From: Delphinapterus leucas
Lineage: Eukaryota; Chordata; Mammalia; Artiodactyla; Monodontidae
NCBI RefSeq assembly: GCF_002288925.2
Contig: NW_022098036.1
Span: forward strand, 45,796,218-45,860,217
Direction: 5' to 3'
DNA length: 64,000 bases
Shown: positions 13,870-25,800 of the stretch, piece by piece
How positions within the stretch are numbered: position 1 is the stretch's first letter
Layout of the letters: each line of letters begins with the position of its first letter
Notes under the pieces: model-generated
Databases searched by the model: none
The model's input: the letters and a program-made list of their open reading frames with translations, nothing else
Told to the model about the DNA's origin: nothing
Translations under genes and position numbers: made by a program

Positions 13870-14039
13870 CAATTACCTATAGTTTTAAGGTGGGTGTTAG
13901 GATAGAGGGAGGTCACCAGACTATTATTAGGTATCTCCTTGCAGTTTGGAAAATGGGGCACTTTCCATCTATTGCTTGTTTTAGCTTTTTGAGACCTGAG
14001 CCAAACCTGAGACATAAAGTGTTCCATTTTAATTTCTGA

Positions 14040-14175
14040 TATAATTGATTAATGTTTACCTCTCCCAAGAGACTATAAACTCCAGTAGGGCAGGGGTCCC
14101 ATTTGACTCGTTCTCCTCTGTATCTCAGTGCCAAAAACACTACCAAGAACAGGTAGGGGTTCAATCAATATTGTT
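14040..14175 (+). mobile_element. L2-like relic
   Basis: AGACTATAAACTCCAGTAGG through GGTTCAATCAATATTGTTGA resembles the L2 3' end. Confidence 0.55.
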
Positions 14176-14239
14176 GAGTTAAAACCATGTTGCCAAAAAA
14201 AGGAATGATTAGGGAGCTGAACCATCTAGAATCTCAGGT

Positions 14240-14430
14240 TCTTAATTGTGCTTGTAACCGTAAGTGGCCTTGTGGAAGTTACTTTATTTCTCTATGCCTC
14301 AGTTTCCTCATCTTTAAAATGGGGATCCTAATAGAATCCAACTCATAGAAATGTAGTAAAGATTAAAAGAGTTAATATGTGTAAAGTTTCAGAGATTATA
14401 GTGAGGCTTAATAAATGTTATTCATGATGA
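14240..14430 (+). mobile_element. MIR copy
   Basis: Contains TATGCCTCAGTTTCCTCATC and AAAATGGGGATCCTAATAG. Confidence 0.8.
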
Positions 14431-14763
14431 TGCTAGGATGATGGAAAATAGCTGGAGATACTTGATTGGGATGTGCTTAATAACTCTGTAAGAAACAAGT
14501 CACATGGTATATAATTGGGTAATGAAGAAAACTGGGATATTGTTATTGCTGGGTGCTCCAAGTTGTCCCTCATGCTGTCACTGGAGATGATCATCACTGT
14601 GGTACCGGCTTTAGCTATAGGATTTGTGGCAATTCCTGTATCAGGGATAACGTCACAAAGATTAGTGACATCAGGTCATAAATATTTTAATTTCTGTGAA
14701 CTGCCAAATTCTTCCACTCTAAGGAAGAGAGTGATGCTTCATTCTATATTTATTTGTCTGGCT

Positions 14764-14814
14764 GTCTATATCTATATCTATATCTGTCTATCTCTCTATC
14801 ATCTATCTATCATC
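14764..14814. repeat. TATC/TCTA-type microsatellite
   Basis: Imperfect TATATC and CTAT units, 51 bp. Confidence 0.8.
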
Positions 14815-15077
14815 ACTCCACTCAGTTTTTCAACTGGGTCCTTAAGAGAGAGAAGATGATTCATTGATCACAACAGCCTGGGGTAGGGGTGGAGGTTGAG
14901 ATGGGGTGGTGTGATAAACTGGATTGGCAAGCCCTGTTAGGGTGGTCAGGACTAGGCAGAGATTGCTTTAAGGGGGAAGAACCGCTATGGTGGGGCTTGC
15001 TAGTTCCATGATGCTTTGAGACCTGATCGGTTCCTTTCAGCCTATCTTTTCTCACTTTATCCCCATGTTATATTGTG

Positions 15078-15080
<3 letters not shown>

Positions 15081-15112
<32 letters not shown>

Positions 15113-15302
15113 GGTACGCTGGCCTCTCACTGTTGTGGCCTCTCCCGTTGCGGAGCACAGGCTCCGGACGCACAGGCTCAGCGGCCATGGCTCATGGGCC
15201 CAGCCGCTCCGCGGCATGTGGGATCTTCCCGGACCGGGGCACGAACCCGTGTCCCCTGCATCGGCAGGCGGACTCTCAACCACTGTGCCACCAGGGAAGC
15301 CC
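15081..15302 (-). mobile_element. CHR-type SINE, short subtype, with 30-T tail
   Basis: A full-length minus-strand copy with an uninterrupted run of 30 T. The flanking duplication TGTGTGA is at 15074-15080 and 15303-15309. The pure tail suggests a young insertion. Confidence 0.93.
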
Positions 15303-15309
15303 TGTGTGA

Positions 15310-15425
15310 TTATTTTTATTTCTACTTTACAGATGAAAAAACTAAAGCTCTGAGACACCAATTAACGTGGCCAAATTGGCATAGCTATTAAGCAGTAGAG
15401 CCAAGGTTGGCATGCAAGTCATTAG
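15310..15425 (-). mobile_element. MIR fragment
   Basis: TACTTTACAGATGAAAAAAC to AGCAGTAGAGCCAAGGTTGG, reverse MIR. The SINE at 15.1 kb abuts it. Confidence 0.65.
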
Positions 15426-15685
15426 AACTTAATTCCTAAACATTCTGCAGGGGAGCCTCAAGGACAGGGGAGAGCTGGCCGAATTGAGAGCAGGCACATT
15501 ATCTGAGACCCTTTCCCCTCACCTCATTTTCAGCCAAAGAACTGCGGTGCCCCCTGGAATTAGAGGTAATCATAGCTGATTTTTTTTCTCCCTGTCTTCT
15601 AACGACGTCCCAGCAGACTGAGGGAGAACAGGGCTCCTCAGTTTGAGGATCCCAGCCTCACTGCACCCTTCACATGGGCCCTTGA

Positions 15686-15723
15686 GGTTTTTGTACAGCT
15701 GCCCCTGTGCCCTTGGCACTGTG
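15686..15723 (-). promoter_or_regulatory. RSS of the TRAV40 pseudogene
   Basis: Heptamer CACAGTG is at 15723-15717 and a perfect nonamer ACAAAAACC at 15694-15686. They are separated by 22 bp, one short of the usual 23. The signal is better preserved than the coding exon. Confidence 0.8.
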
Positions 15724-16148
15724 TCTCTCAGAAGACAGTAGTACATGGCTGAGTCTGATACCTGGACAGTGTATTTCACAACAGGGGAGCTTTTGTCTTT
15801 AAGGTTTCTGGCTCCAAAGTTTTTGCTGTTTTTCATTGTCTCTTCCTGAAGAAACTGCAGACTTTTCTGAGGTATTGGACATACCAGAAAAGAGTAGGGT
15901 ACCCTGTGCATGTGTATGTGCAGTTCATGGTCAGCAAGGCTCCTTCTGAGACAGTGACTGGGCCTGTGTGTTGGACTGAATTGCTGCTGGTTCCTCCTGA
16001 GGTGGAAAAAGTGCTTATGTCATGAGTTTGTCATGAGTTGCATCTTTTGGAGAAAGTTTTCATTCTTCTGAAATAATAAAAGACATTCAAGTAAAATATA
16101 CTCACCAAACATTAAGATCAGAATTAGAGAGCCCAGAGAAGAGTTCAC
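15724..16148 (-). pseudogene. TRAV40: TRAV40-like V segment with start loss and frameshift
   Basis: Leader exon 16148-16106 reads GTG then NSSLGSLILILMFG before a GTGAGT donor, so the initiator ATG is replaced by GTG. The V exon is 15996-15724 and starts in phase (SNSVQH, GPVTVSEGA, first cysteine in MNCTYT, FR2 tryptophan in TLFWYVQY). One base is then missing between plus-strand positions 15872 and 15873, so the rest of FR2 (PQKSLQFLQEE), FR3 and the second cysteine (MYYCLL) continue in another frame. The motif order matches human TRAV40, which is functional there. Splice sites and recombination signal are intact, so the locus could still rearrange but not encode a normal chain. A sequencing error could mimic the frameshift, but not as easily the separate start loss. 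Confidence 0.85.
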
Positions 16149-16257
16149 TGTTACTGTCTCTGGTCTGTTGGAGGGCGGGATCACTGTGAAGTGAAGATAC
16201 AAAGGGATCACAGCAGTGTTCAGAAAGCATGCATAAATTATGCCTGTGTTAGCGAAC

Positions 16258-16272
16258 AGCGCCCCCTTGTGA
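16258..16272 (-). promoter_or_regulatory. CTCF-like motif upstream of TRAV40
   Basis: The plus strand reads AGCGCCCCCTTGTGA, matching 13 of 15 positions of the CTCF core AGCGCCCCCTGGTGG. It is the best of the set. It lies about 110 bp upstream of the former start codon. Confidence 0.6.
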
Positions 16273-16299
16273 CAAGTTAATGAACAGGTTATAAACCAA

Positions 16300-17830
16300 T
16301 CCTCTGCCTCTCAAAAATCTGCCCCATGTCCTTACTACTGTACTCATTCTTAAGGGACATGTTGGGTGTAAGTTGGTCTTTTTGTGCAAAGGGGAGTTAC
16401 ACACATTCCAAGGGAGAGTAACTCCCAATAAAACTTAGACATCACAACCATGTCAGTATTTTAGACACTTGTTTCCATTTTTTCTAGTTTTTATAAACAA
16501 TGCTGTATTGAATATAAACCTTGTTCACACATCTAATTATTTCCTTAAAATATGGTGCATTGGAAACACAATTTAACCAAGTGCCCAATGTTGAGGTGTT
16601 AAAAGTCAATGTTTGGTCAAAGCTAAAGCCAAATCTGAATATCAACAAAATAGAATTAATTTTGAGAACCCAAGAATAAATCAGAAAATTTATCCAAAAT
16701 TTAATTATTATCATCATTGTATTATTAAAGATTTTAGCATTCAAATTTTAAAAATTTAGCATTACAGTACAGAAACAATAACTTCTCAGCGTCTGTTGTT
16801 TGATTGCTCCTCTTATCATATTTCACATTTGCAAAACTTTCTACTGAAAATGGCAATGAAGCAAGATATATTTTGGCTGTCTCTTCTAGGAGAAGGTTAT
16901 GCCAATGGTAAATTTACCCCCTTTTCACCTGGACTTGAAGATTTGCTCAAATGGTGATGGTGCAATTTCATTGAAATCACCCTTACATAGAGTTTCGTAC
17001 TGCAACGTAGAGTTTTGTACTCTTAACACTGTTCTGGTTTTCTTGAATCCTTGTTTTCTCCCTTTCTTTCCTTCCCCAGCCCAGGCATCATTTTATCTAG
17101 TTTCTCAGAACTGCAAGAATTGTTCTTCAAGTATATAAGCGTGCACTGAGACTAGATGTGGTTGGGCTTTAGAGTTGAGTATTTGCAGTCTTTATTTCAG
17201 GTTGCAGAGTGAGTGGCTCAAGACTAGTGGTGCCCATTTAGGAAAAGGCTGGTAGGCTGGGGGGAGGTCCTTGGAACAACAGAGAAGGAATTCCATGATT
17301 GTGTGTGTGTAAACTTCACTATTTTAATAGGTGGAAAAATGAATCACAGTGTTATTTTTTTATGTTTCTTTGCTAAAGAACGTGAATACCTCTTTATAAA
17401 TTGGCTGTCCATTTATACGTCTTTTTGTGAATTGTCCTTTTTTCCTCTAGGGAAATTAATGCTTTTATTATTGAGTTATAGAAGACATTTTAATTAAAAG
17501 GGTATTACCAGAAAATCACATGGTACATATTTTAAAATAATTGATGGCAAAGAACATTCCTTTACTGCATTACTGGGCCCGTAGGTTCGATCAGTGAGCT
17601 ATTAGAGGACAATTTGTTCCCTGCTTGGTCTGGGCAGGGTTTTTAATGAATCTTTCCTTTTCCCATTTCCAAGATGCAGTATCACAATTCTTTTGAACTC
17701 TGGGACAGCAAATCATGAAGTTTGTCTGTCTTCCCAGAAATGCCCCCATAATAAAGGGCTCTGTCCCAAGAGGAGAAAGGAACTGCTCACACCCACCCCT
17801 CCTGTGCACCTCAGCTTTGTACTCAGCTTC
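16300..17830. other. Intergenic between TRAV40 and the TRAV9/18-like pseudogene
   Basis: No further V exon, RSS or repeat recognised. Confidence 0.45.
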
Positions 17831-17845
17831 TCCTTTAGTCTCTCT

Positions 17846-17852
17846 CACTGTG
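17846..17852 (-). promoter_or_regulatory. RSS heptamer of the TRAV9/18-like pseudogene
   Basis: A perfect CACAGTG directly follows the V exon. Only a poor nonamer (ACAAAGCTG or a shifted variant) lies 23-25 bp further on, so the signal is probably weak. Confidence 0.6.
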
Positions 17853-18144
17853 TCATTAGAAACACAAAAGTACACAGTTGTGCCTGGTGCTTGGATGGAG
17901 GATTTCTGCAGCTGGAAGAAGGTTTTACTTCTAACCTGATGGGCCTGAAAACCTTTGTGATCTTTCTCTTCACTTTTCCTGATGCTTCAGAGAGAAAGCA
18001 CTTTAAAACCTATTTGGGGTATTGGACATACACAAAGAGGAAGGAGGACCCACATTTCGTATTTGCAGTTCACTGTTAGGTGCATCCCTTAAGAGAGGGT
18101 CACATGGCGCCCTGCCTGGGTCACTGAGTCTCCAATGGTTCTTC
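17853..18144 (-). pseudogene. Decayed TRAV9/TRAV18-like V exon
   Basis: A TTTTTCAG acceptor precedes a V exon beginning RTIGDSVTQ, the start typical of TRAV9 and TRAV18. FR1 has an in-frame TAA (18091-18089). FR2 is frameshifted, with VYVQYPK then a stop where WYVQYP is expected, so the FR2 tryptophan is lost. A TGA lies near 17989. FR3 returns to frame (KGFQA, FFQLQKSSIQ) and ends VYFCVSN before a CACAGTG heptamer. No leader exon was found. A SINE sits only about 75 bp upstream, in what would have been the leader intron. I recall no human counterpart between TRAV39 and TRAV40. The subgroup is uncertain. Confidence 0.75.
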
Positions 18145-18217
18145 CTGAAAAACCAAGGCTTTTGTTATAATGAATAGAAAGAGCATTGGATTTACTTAAT
18201 AAAATGAGAGGCAAGAG

Positions 18218-18547
18218 GGCTTCCCTGGTGGCGCAGTGGTTAAGAATCCGCCTGCCAATGCAGGTTCGAGCCCTGGTCCGGGAAGATCCCCCATGCCGCG
18301 GAGCAACTAAGCCCGTGCACCACAACTACTGAGCCGGTGCTCTAGAGCCTGCGAGCCACAACTACTGAAGCCCGCGCGCCTAGAGCCTGTGCTCTGCAGC
18401 AAGAGAAGCCACCACAATGAGAAGCCTGCGCCCCGCAACAAAGAGTAGCCCCCGCTCACTGCAACTAGAGAAAGCCAGCGTGCAGCAGTGAAGACCCAAT
18501 GCAGCCAAAAATTAAATAAATGAATAAGTAAATAAATTTAAAAAAAA
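18218..18547 (+). mobile_element. CHR-type SINE, long subtype
   Basis: Head GGCTTCCCTGGTGGCGCAG, long-subtype body and AAATAAATGAATAAGTAAAT tail. The flanks AAAATGAGAGGCAAGAG and AAAATGAACCGTAAGAG may be an eroded target duplication. It lies just upstream of the TRAV9/18-like pseudogene. Confidence 0.92.
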
Positions 18548-18559
18548 TGAACCGTAAGA

Positions 18560-19000
18560 GAAATTATAAAACCAGCCAGAATTTTAAACTGTCATTTTGC
18601 TTATCAGGAGTAACAACATCCCGAGCATCAAGGTGGAAGCAGAGATCACGGTTGCTCCAGGCCTGGGGACTGAGGTTAGCTGCACTTTCTCCTGATGTGG
18701 ACTGGCTGCCCCATCCTGGAAGAGCCACACAACATACATGAGGGCTGAGGCTGCTGGTTTGTACCAGTAGTTGCACATCCTCCTTTTTTGATTGGGGGAC
18801 TTGTGCTTTTCAGTAGTGTTTTCTCTTTCGGATGTGAAACTCCCAGATAAACCTACTGGGACCTTAGTGGTACCTACAAGTACCGTGATTCCATATGGGA
18901 TTCTTTCTTATCTTAGAGATGCCAAGACACACAAGTGCTTCTCCAATGGAGGAAGAACCAAAACAAAAATAAAACACAGTGGCACCCTACCTTAGACTCG
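18560..19000. other. Unidentified protein-like stretch
   Basis: Plus-strand frames at 18547-18741 and 18792-18995 are GC-richer than their surroundings and could be a processed pseudogene. A part reading ITVAPGLGTEVSCTFS is loosely Ig-like. I cannot match it to a gene. Confidence 0.2.
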
Positions 19001-19129
19001 GGAGTGAACTTTGAGCATTTCTCATAATTCTTGTTGAATTAGTGACAGAGATGGAAGCTCTGGTTTGTGAGACACATCCCGCCCTTTTTGTGTCTAGTTA
19101 AACCAATAGGAATAAATAATGATGAAAAT

Positions 19130-19385
19130 GATGATAGGTAATATTTCTTGAGGTGTATTAAGTGCTGGGCATTGAAACAGAGGCTTTGCATACATTAATC
19201 CACATGACAATAAAAAGTAGGTGTTAATACTATTACCATTCCCATTTCACAGATGACGGAACTGATGATCAGAGAGGCTAAGTAAATTGTCCAAGGTCAC
19301 ACACTGCTCCAAAGTGGTGAAGCCAGGATTCAATACCAGGTCTGTCTCTCCAATGCCTGAGTCCACAGCTTATTCAATAGATATT
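19130..19385 (-). mobile_element. MIR copy
   Basis: CATTTCACAGATGACGGAAC and GTCCAAGGTCACACACTGC, reverse MIR. Confidence 0.75.
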
Positions 19386-19639
19386 CACTAGGCTTCAGAC
19401 ACTACCAAGTCTGTCAAATAATAGGAGTTCAGTATTTGTTCAATAAATGAATGAGTGAATCAATGAGTGAATGAAGTATTTGATTTCGGAGTCTGGGGGT
19501 TTAACTAGAACATACACCCTTCTAAGGGTTACTTCTTTGTGTCTTTGCTACTAGCCTTGGAAGAGAAGACAACCAAGCTCTCAGCAAAAAACTGCAGGTG
19601 GTTTTGCTAAATTATTTTTGATGATGATGCAGCCTCTTC

Positions 19640-20390
19640 TATGATGGGAAAACTGAAATGTTATCTGGAGAGATAAAATTGGTATCCTGCTGTTGGTTCA
19701 CAAACTGGCCCCCAGACATGGAGGGCAAGGAGAGGCCGAAGAAAGAGGTAGACCACTCCAGATTGGTAGGTGGCAGTTTTAATAAGCAAAGGAACTTCCT
19801 TACGAGGCTTGTCCTGGGTAGCCAGAGGACAAGTAGATCTCTGCACCTGCCCACTAGAATCCTATAAATTTATATAGAGGCCTTACCTGGGTTTATGGTC
19901 TCAATACCATATAGCTCTCTCAAGGCTGCATCCTTGAGAATGGCTCCTTGTGTGGGAATAGTGGGGGGAATGTACATTCTAAGGTTAGGGAGGGGGTAAG
20001 GAACCTCCGACTGCCCAGGTTCAGGTCCAGTTTGCTGGTCACATCCTCTCGATGACCTCCTCCAGCACCTGCGTAAACAACACCTATGGGAAACGCAATG
20101 AATGCTTCTTCTGAAGTTGTAAAATAGCTCAGAGTAAAACTCAGCCTCCTATTTGGTTTGGCTAATAACTTCTTTATACATTTATTTTCCTCTGCAGATA
20201 GATCTCTCCTAGTACCTGGGACTCTGCCACTGCTAGGGTCATGGTTAAAGGGTTTATATTCAGTCTTCAGGTGCCAAGAAAAAAGTACATCTTACCAGCT
20301 CAGAGGTTGGTGGAGAGGTGATGTGTCACACCAAATGGCACAGTTAGTTTGCCCTCACTCTCTATTCCACAAGGTTGAACTATTATCAAA
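19640..20390. mobile_element. Possible LTR-like repeat
   Basis: Contains GGCAGTTTTAATAAGCAAAG, which resembles an inverted polyadenylation region, and GC-richer flanks than average. The family is not identified and no coding frame is convincing. Confidence 0.3.
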
Positions 20391-21218
20391 TTAACGCAAA
20401 GTCTCTTCCATGCTCCTGTCTGAACATCTATATCTGGACAATTTGTTTGAGTCATAACAGTTCAAGCTAAAGACCAGGGCTAGCTTCATGGGTGTGAATC
20501 CTGTGCAGTCTCATAAGACCTCACACTCAGTTTAATGCTCTGCTATTGCCATTTTGAAATTCTCAGTAAGCTTTGCCCAAGAGGTCCTACATTTTCATTT
20601 TGCACTTGGCCCTGCAAATTATGTAGATGGTCCTGCTAAAGACCTATATCTCCTAGAAAGCTAGGGACTGAGCATTCTTCTCTATTTGTTGATCACTCAA
20701 CCCTGTTCAGAGTAATGAGACAGCAGATATCCTTATCACACAGCCATTCACTGAGGCGTGTTGGATTTTCAGTTTCCCTCTGCTCTAAGTTTCACATTAC
20801 CCTCATCACCACAGGACCCTTTTCTCAAGTCCTTGACATGCCCAACTTTGAGTAGGGGGTCTTACACACAGAAGAGAGCTCCAGTATTTGTCCTTGGGGA
20901 GATGCCTTTACAACAAACCTTCATGTATCTGAAATCAGGACTCCTTTCTATCATTTCCCTCAAACTCACAGAACACTAGAGTCAGAGGTTTCCCAGCAGT
21001 CATCCAATGTGTCTCCATCTCTTCGTTGGCAAGAGTAGAAACATTAACTGCTCCTGAATGGGCTTTTTTTTTTTTTTTTGTGGAAGAAGGCTCTGAGCCC
21101 AGAGGAACATCAGACACCATTGGTTCTGACTTTACAAAATTAAAATTTTTAATTTGTAATCACCAAACTGTACATTATATCCCCAGAACTTGTTAATCTT
21201 CTGACTGGAAGCTTGTAC

Positions 21219-21531
21219 CTTTTTTTTTTTTAACATCTTTATTGGAGTATAATTGTTTTACAATGGTGTGTTAGTTTCTGCTTTATAACATAGTGAATCA
21301 GCTATACATTTACATACATCCCCATATCTCCTCCCTCTTGCGTCTCCCTCCCACCCTCCCTATCCCACCCCTCTAGGTGGTCACAAAGCACCGAGCTGAT
21401 CTCCCTGTGCTATGCGGCTGCTTCCCACTAGCTAGCTATTTTACGTTTGGTAGTGTATATATGTCCATGCCACTCTCTCACTTCGTCCCGTCTTACCCTT
21501 CCCCCTCCCTATGTCCTCAAGTCCATTCTCT
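21219..21531 (-). mobile_element. 5'-truncated L1 3' end
   Basis: The same L1 subfamily as at 13.4 kb, truncated sooner. The flanking duplication is AGCTTGTAC. The right end carries TCTCTAAACATTTAGAGA, a palindrome. Confidence 0.85.
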
Positions 21532-21599
21532 AAACATTTAGAGAAGAGCTTGTACTTTTTTGACAACTTTTTTGTTCTGATGTTAACAGTCTTCCTTGC

Positions 21600-22130
21600 T
21601 TTCATCTTGACCACCTGTAGTCTCTTCTCAACACGGCAGCCAGAGTGAGACTTTTAAATGGGAGTCAGATCATATCATTCTCTTTCTAAAACCCTCCCGT
21701 GGTTCTTCGTTTCACCGAGTCCTTGAACACATTGGGCGTTTCCTAACTTAGCACTGGACGTTTTCCTCTGCTTGAAAAGCTCTTGCCCCAGATATCCTCA
21801 AGGTTCAATCCCTCATCTTCAAGTGTTTGCTCAGATGTTATCCTTTCAGTGAGCCTACTCTGACCACCTGACCTAAGCTTGCAAGGAGAACTACTTTCCT
21901 GTGATGCCCCCCGCCCTCCCAGCACTACTTATTCCGTTTACCCTGCTTGATTCTCGTCTCCATAGATTCATCATCTAATATACTATACAATTTACTTATT
22001 ATGTGTGAGGCTTATAAAAATGAATCTCCATAAATCTGATATCTGAGCATTTTGTTAACAGGAATATCGCAAGTGCCTAGAAGAGAGCCTGGCACAGAAA
22101 AGACACTCAGTAAACACTTGTTGAATGCAT
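21600..22130 (+). mobile_element. L2-like relic
   Basis: A CTCTTCTCAACACGGCAGCC start and an AAGACACTCAGTAAACACTT end, the usual L2 3' features. Confidence 0.6.
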
Positions 22131-22689
22131 TATTTAGTCTGAGAACAAACATACTTTCTGCATTATGAAGGGACTGGACATATTGCCCCCATGGCCACAC
22201 AATTCATTCTACATTTACACCAACCTATGTGCCAGGCACTGTGCCTCTGGATTTCACCGACTGACAGGCAGGGACAACAGATTCCCTGCAGGCTGGCCTT
22301 CCGGAGAGGGAGTGGGCCTCATATAGAGCTCCAGCCTGGTGATTATGTCCATCAATATTGGAAGAATGCTGAGGTGACAGATCAGGACTGGAGGCCACAG
22401 TTTCTACTTTCTGTTGTTATAATCACATAGTTTGGAGCCCAGCCTCTGTGCTGTGGTAAGGCCTGGTTCTTCCCAATAATGCATAAAATTTCCATGTCTC
22501 AAGACTGGGATCTCTTTCTTAGGGTTAGGGTCTGACACTAACTCTGCCAGATTGCTGTGTGGTGCCCCAGAATGTGGGGATGTGTGCTGCCCCTGGGGAA
22601 ATTACACACCTCCTCCTCATGTCTTGGTGAGTTCTCTCCAATAAACACTGTTCCAGAAGTTCTGGTATTTGTGCTGTTTACCTGACATA

Positions 22690-22815
22690 CATTCCATCTT
22701 ATTTTAAATGTCATAAAACTTTGGAAAGTGGTTATTATTTTTCCACATTTTTTGATGAGAAAAATGAGGCTTAGGTATATAATACAACTTGCCTGGGGAC
22801 CTTGAGCTCATAATA
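22690..22815 (-). mobile_element. MIR fragment
   Basis: GATGAGAAAAATGAGGCTTAG with flanking MIR-like sequence. Confidence 0.5.
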
Positions 22816-25800
22816 GAAGTTTGAATACCAAGGAATTCCTTTTGACACCAAGACTGGCGTTCATGCTATTGTATTATTAGAATTTCCAGTTCTATATGCA
22901 GTGGGATAATAGTTTCAAATATCATCCTACATATTTTCCTTCTTTAAAATTAATTTCCCTCCCTATAACCCTCTTGCTATAAATTCTGGGGATGAATCTG
23001 ATTGAGCCAGGAAAGGGAGAATGCAAAAGATTCCGATGAGACCAAAGATTCCGATTTTTGACTTTGTGTATTGAAATAGACCTAAAAATTCTTAAGAGGA
23101 GGAGATATGCTAAAAATGAAAGCATTTTTGAGTTTCAAGAGCCAGGCACCTGATCATTTTTCCTGTTGAAAATCTGCACATCAAATTTCCTGTTGAAAAT
23201 TTGCACATTTTTCCTGTTGAAAATTTGCACATTTTTCCTGTTGAAAATTTCAGGGCACTTTTTATCATGAATCCGGGTCTAAAACCCTGAGCGAGTAATG
23301 CTGATGATAAAAAACACATGATAGATTGGCTATCCAGTGCAAAGGGAGATTTTGTGTGTTTTCTATCTGGAACTCTGAATGGATCCAGCTTTGCAAAATG
23401 ATATTCTCCAACACATTTCAGCCACAGTCAAGTAGAAATAGCACTATGGTCTATTTAAATACTGTTTTGCCAAAATATCTGAAAATATTTTGCTGTTTGA
23501 AGGAGTTAATGGAAGGTAGCTGGGAATCAAGAATGGTTGGGCCAGCCAAGGGGATCTCATTAAGGAAGGTACATGGTGCATGGACCAAGTGAAGGATATG
23601 GTTGAAACTTAGAGGATCAACAATTCCAACAAGAAAGGAATTGGGATTCAAGACAGCTGGCAGAGCTAGAGCTTGCATGCTGAGTCTTAGAGAAATTCCT
23701 AGAAGCTGCCACATGACTTTTATAGTTACATTTCATTGACCACAACTTAGTTCATGGCTATACCTAACTGCAGGAAAGTCTGGACAACACAGATTTTATT
23801 TTGAGGCAGAGTAAAGGAGGGAAAGAGAGCAAAATAGATACTGAGGAAAAAAGTACAGGCTGCATCACAGAGGAGGAAGAAGAAACAAAGTGTTTCAGGA
23901 CATTATGTTAAAAAGACAGACTTTATGGAGAGCTATAAGTTGTAAATCATACTCACCAAAAGCACTGAAGCTAAATAAATGAAACAAGAGCAATGCAAGA
24001 AGAACTTTAAGATAAGTGGAAGATTTCAACTGTCTTCTTTCAGAATGTGACAGATTTAAAAGAAAACAAAACAAAGACATAGCAGAATTTAATAATACAA
24101 TAAAAAAAGTTGAGTACATAGATACACACCCATATAAAAATTCATAGCTTTCAAATAAAATTAGTTATGATTATGTACGTGGTCCCAAAGTAAACCTTAA
24201 ACTTTTTTGAAAAGTAGAGCTTTTATAGGCATGTTCTCTGACCATAATCCAATTAATGTAAAAATATAAAAATGAAAAATGTAAACTCTTTTGAGATGAA
24301 GAAATGGATTTCCAGATAAACCTCGGAGCAGAGACAAAATTAAAAGAAAAAGTAATCAGGAATGCCAAAAGCAAAGAAAAAGAATAGGTCACACCAAAAC
24401 CTACAGGACAGAGTGGAAGGTATATTCACAGGATAATTATTAGTCTTAAATGCCTTTTTGGGACATAAATAGTACAACTGAGAAAAGTTGCTCATTTCCT
24501 AATCCTTACAATAAGTGGAATTGGTAACTGGTGCATCTGATTAGCATGAAGCTCTGAACACTTTCTCGAACTTGTTAGTAGAAGCTCTGGTCACGGGCAG
24601 TAACTGCTGAACACTGGGATTAACATCACTGGAAACCTTCATGGAGGTCTCACCAGGGGGAACATACTTGGTTTATATGTTGGATATTGTCACCTCCAAT
24701 ATTTTCTTATTACACTGTCACATCCTTAAAACCAACTGGTTCAGTTTTGAACACCTGGATTATACCTTTTAGGACAACGTGTAATGATACATTCTCAGTG
24801 AAAGTGATTCTAGGAAAATAAAATGAAAATCTATGTATTCATAAATTGGGAAGGGGTCAGTAAGGGAGGTAAGAGGACCTTAGTTTTTTATGTTTTAAAC
24901 TTCAAATTAATGGATTTCTTTGGAGTCTGAGTCTTATTCATCTGTTTTGGAGTTTGCTTACTTTCTTGACCTTAAGAATATACAAAAGTTAATCTTCAGA
25001 ATCTGAGTCCTTTATACTAAGGAAGAGATTTGGGGATTCAAGTGAATGTTTGTTCCTTCAGTAAATTCTATTGGATTGAACAATGATTTTTTTTTTTTCC
25101 TGTCATGAATGGTTTCTTTGTGAAACTGTTTTCAACATTGAAATCAGTATGTGGCAACATGGTGTTAAATGCTACAGAAAGATCATAGGAAATCTGATAT
25201 ATGTCTGATACAGAGGTCAAGCTCATAAATGCAAAATAAATATTTCCTGACAAGCAGTTATTAACAAGAAACTTGCTTTAGTAACAGTTCAGGGAAGTCA
25301 AAATTCAAGATACATTATGAATATTTATAAATACAGGTCAAAGTTCTTTCAGCTTAATCTGTAAGAGTAGAGCCACTGCTTGAGTTAAAGGAAGATGGAA
25401 CTAAGTCGGTTTTTCATGTCAAATTTTATTTTGTCCAAAAATGGAAGTTATTACAGTCAGTGCTGTAGGTTCCGAGCTTTTGGTCTGTATACTGTTGTTG
25501 CTGACCTTTCTTAACCTGCCAGCAAATCGCTGTAGAAGCTGATAATACTGTGAAGATTCTGGGGCAATTTGGAGAGAGAGTTTTTTTTTTTTTAAATGTG
25601 CTGTTGCTTAGAAGGGTCTGAATGTTGAAATGCTAAGCTCAGCTTTTACAGTGCATTGTAATTTCTGGAATATATTCACTTAAAGGCCTTCCCGAATCAA
25701 GATGATAATTTGTCTAGAAGTTTAGGAGGAAAACCTGATAGATCAGCTGTCTGAGGGTACTGATTAGGGCTTGTACATCTCACTGGTAGGAGAGGAAAAC

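Noticed and set aside
14664..14673. AGTGACATCA, a plus-strand match to the TCR promoter decamer
   Set aside because: No V leader lies nearby in that orientation. A 10-mer with two ambiguous positions is expected about once per 130 kb, so single hits are weak evidence.
17693..18079. A 128-codon plus-strand frame
   Set aside because: Antisense of the TRAV9/18-like pseudogene.
18547..18995. A plus-strand Ig-like or TCR V segment in the opposite orientation
   Set aside because: VSCTFS looks Ig-like, but there is no FR2 tryptophan context, second cysteine or RSS. Listed only as an unidentified stretch.
23155..23252. CRISPR-like array
   Set aside because: Four contiguous minisatellite units without unique spacers, in mammalian DNA.
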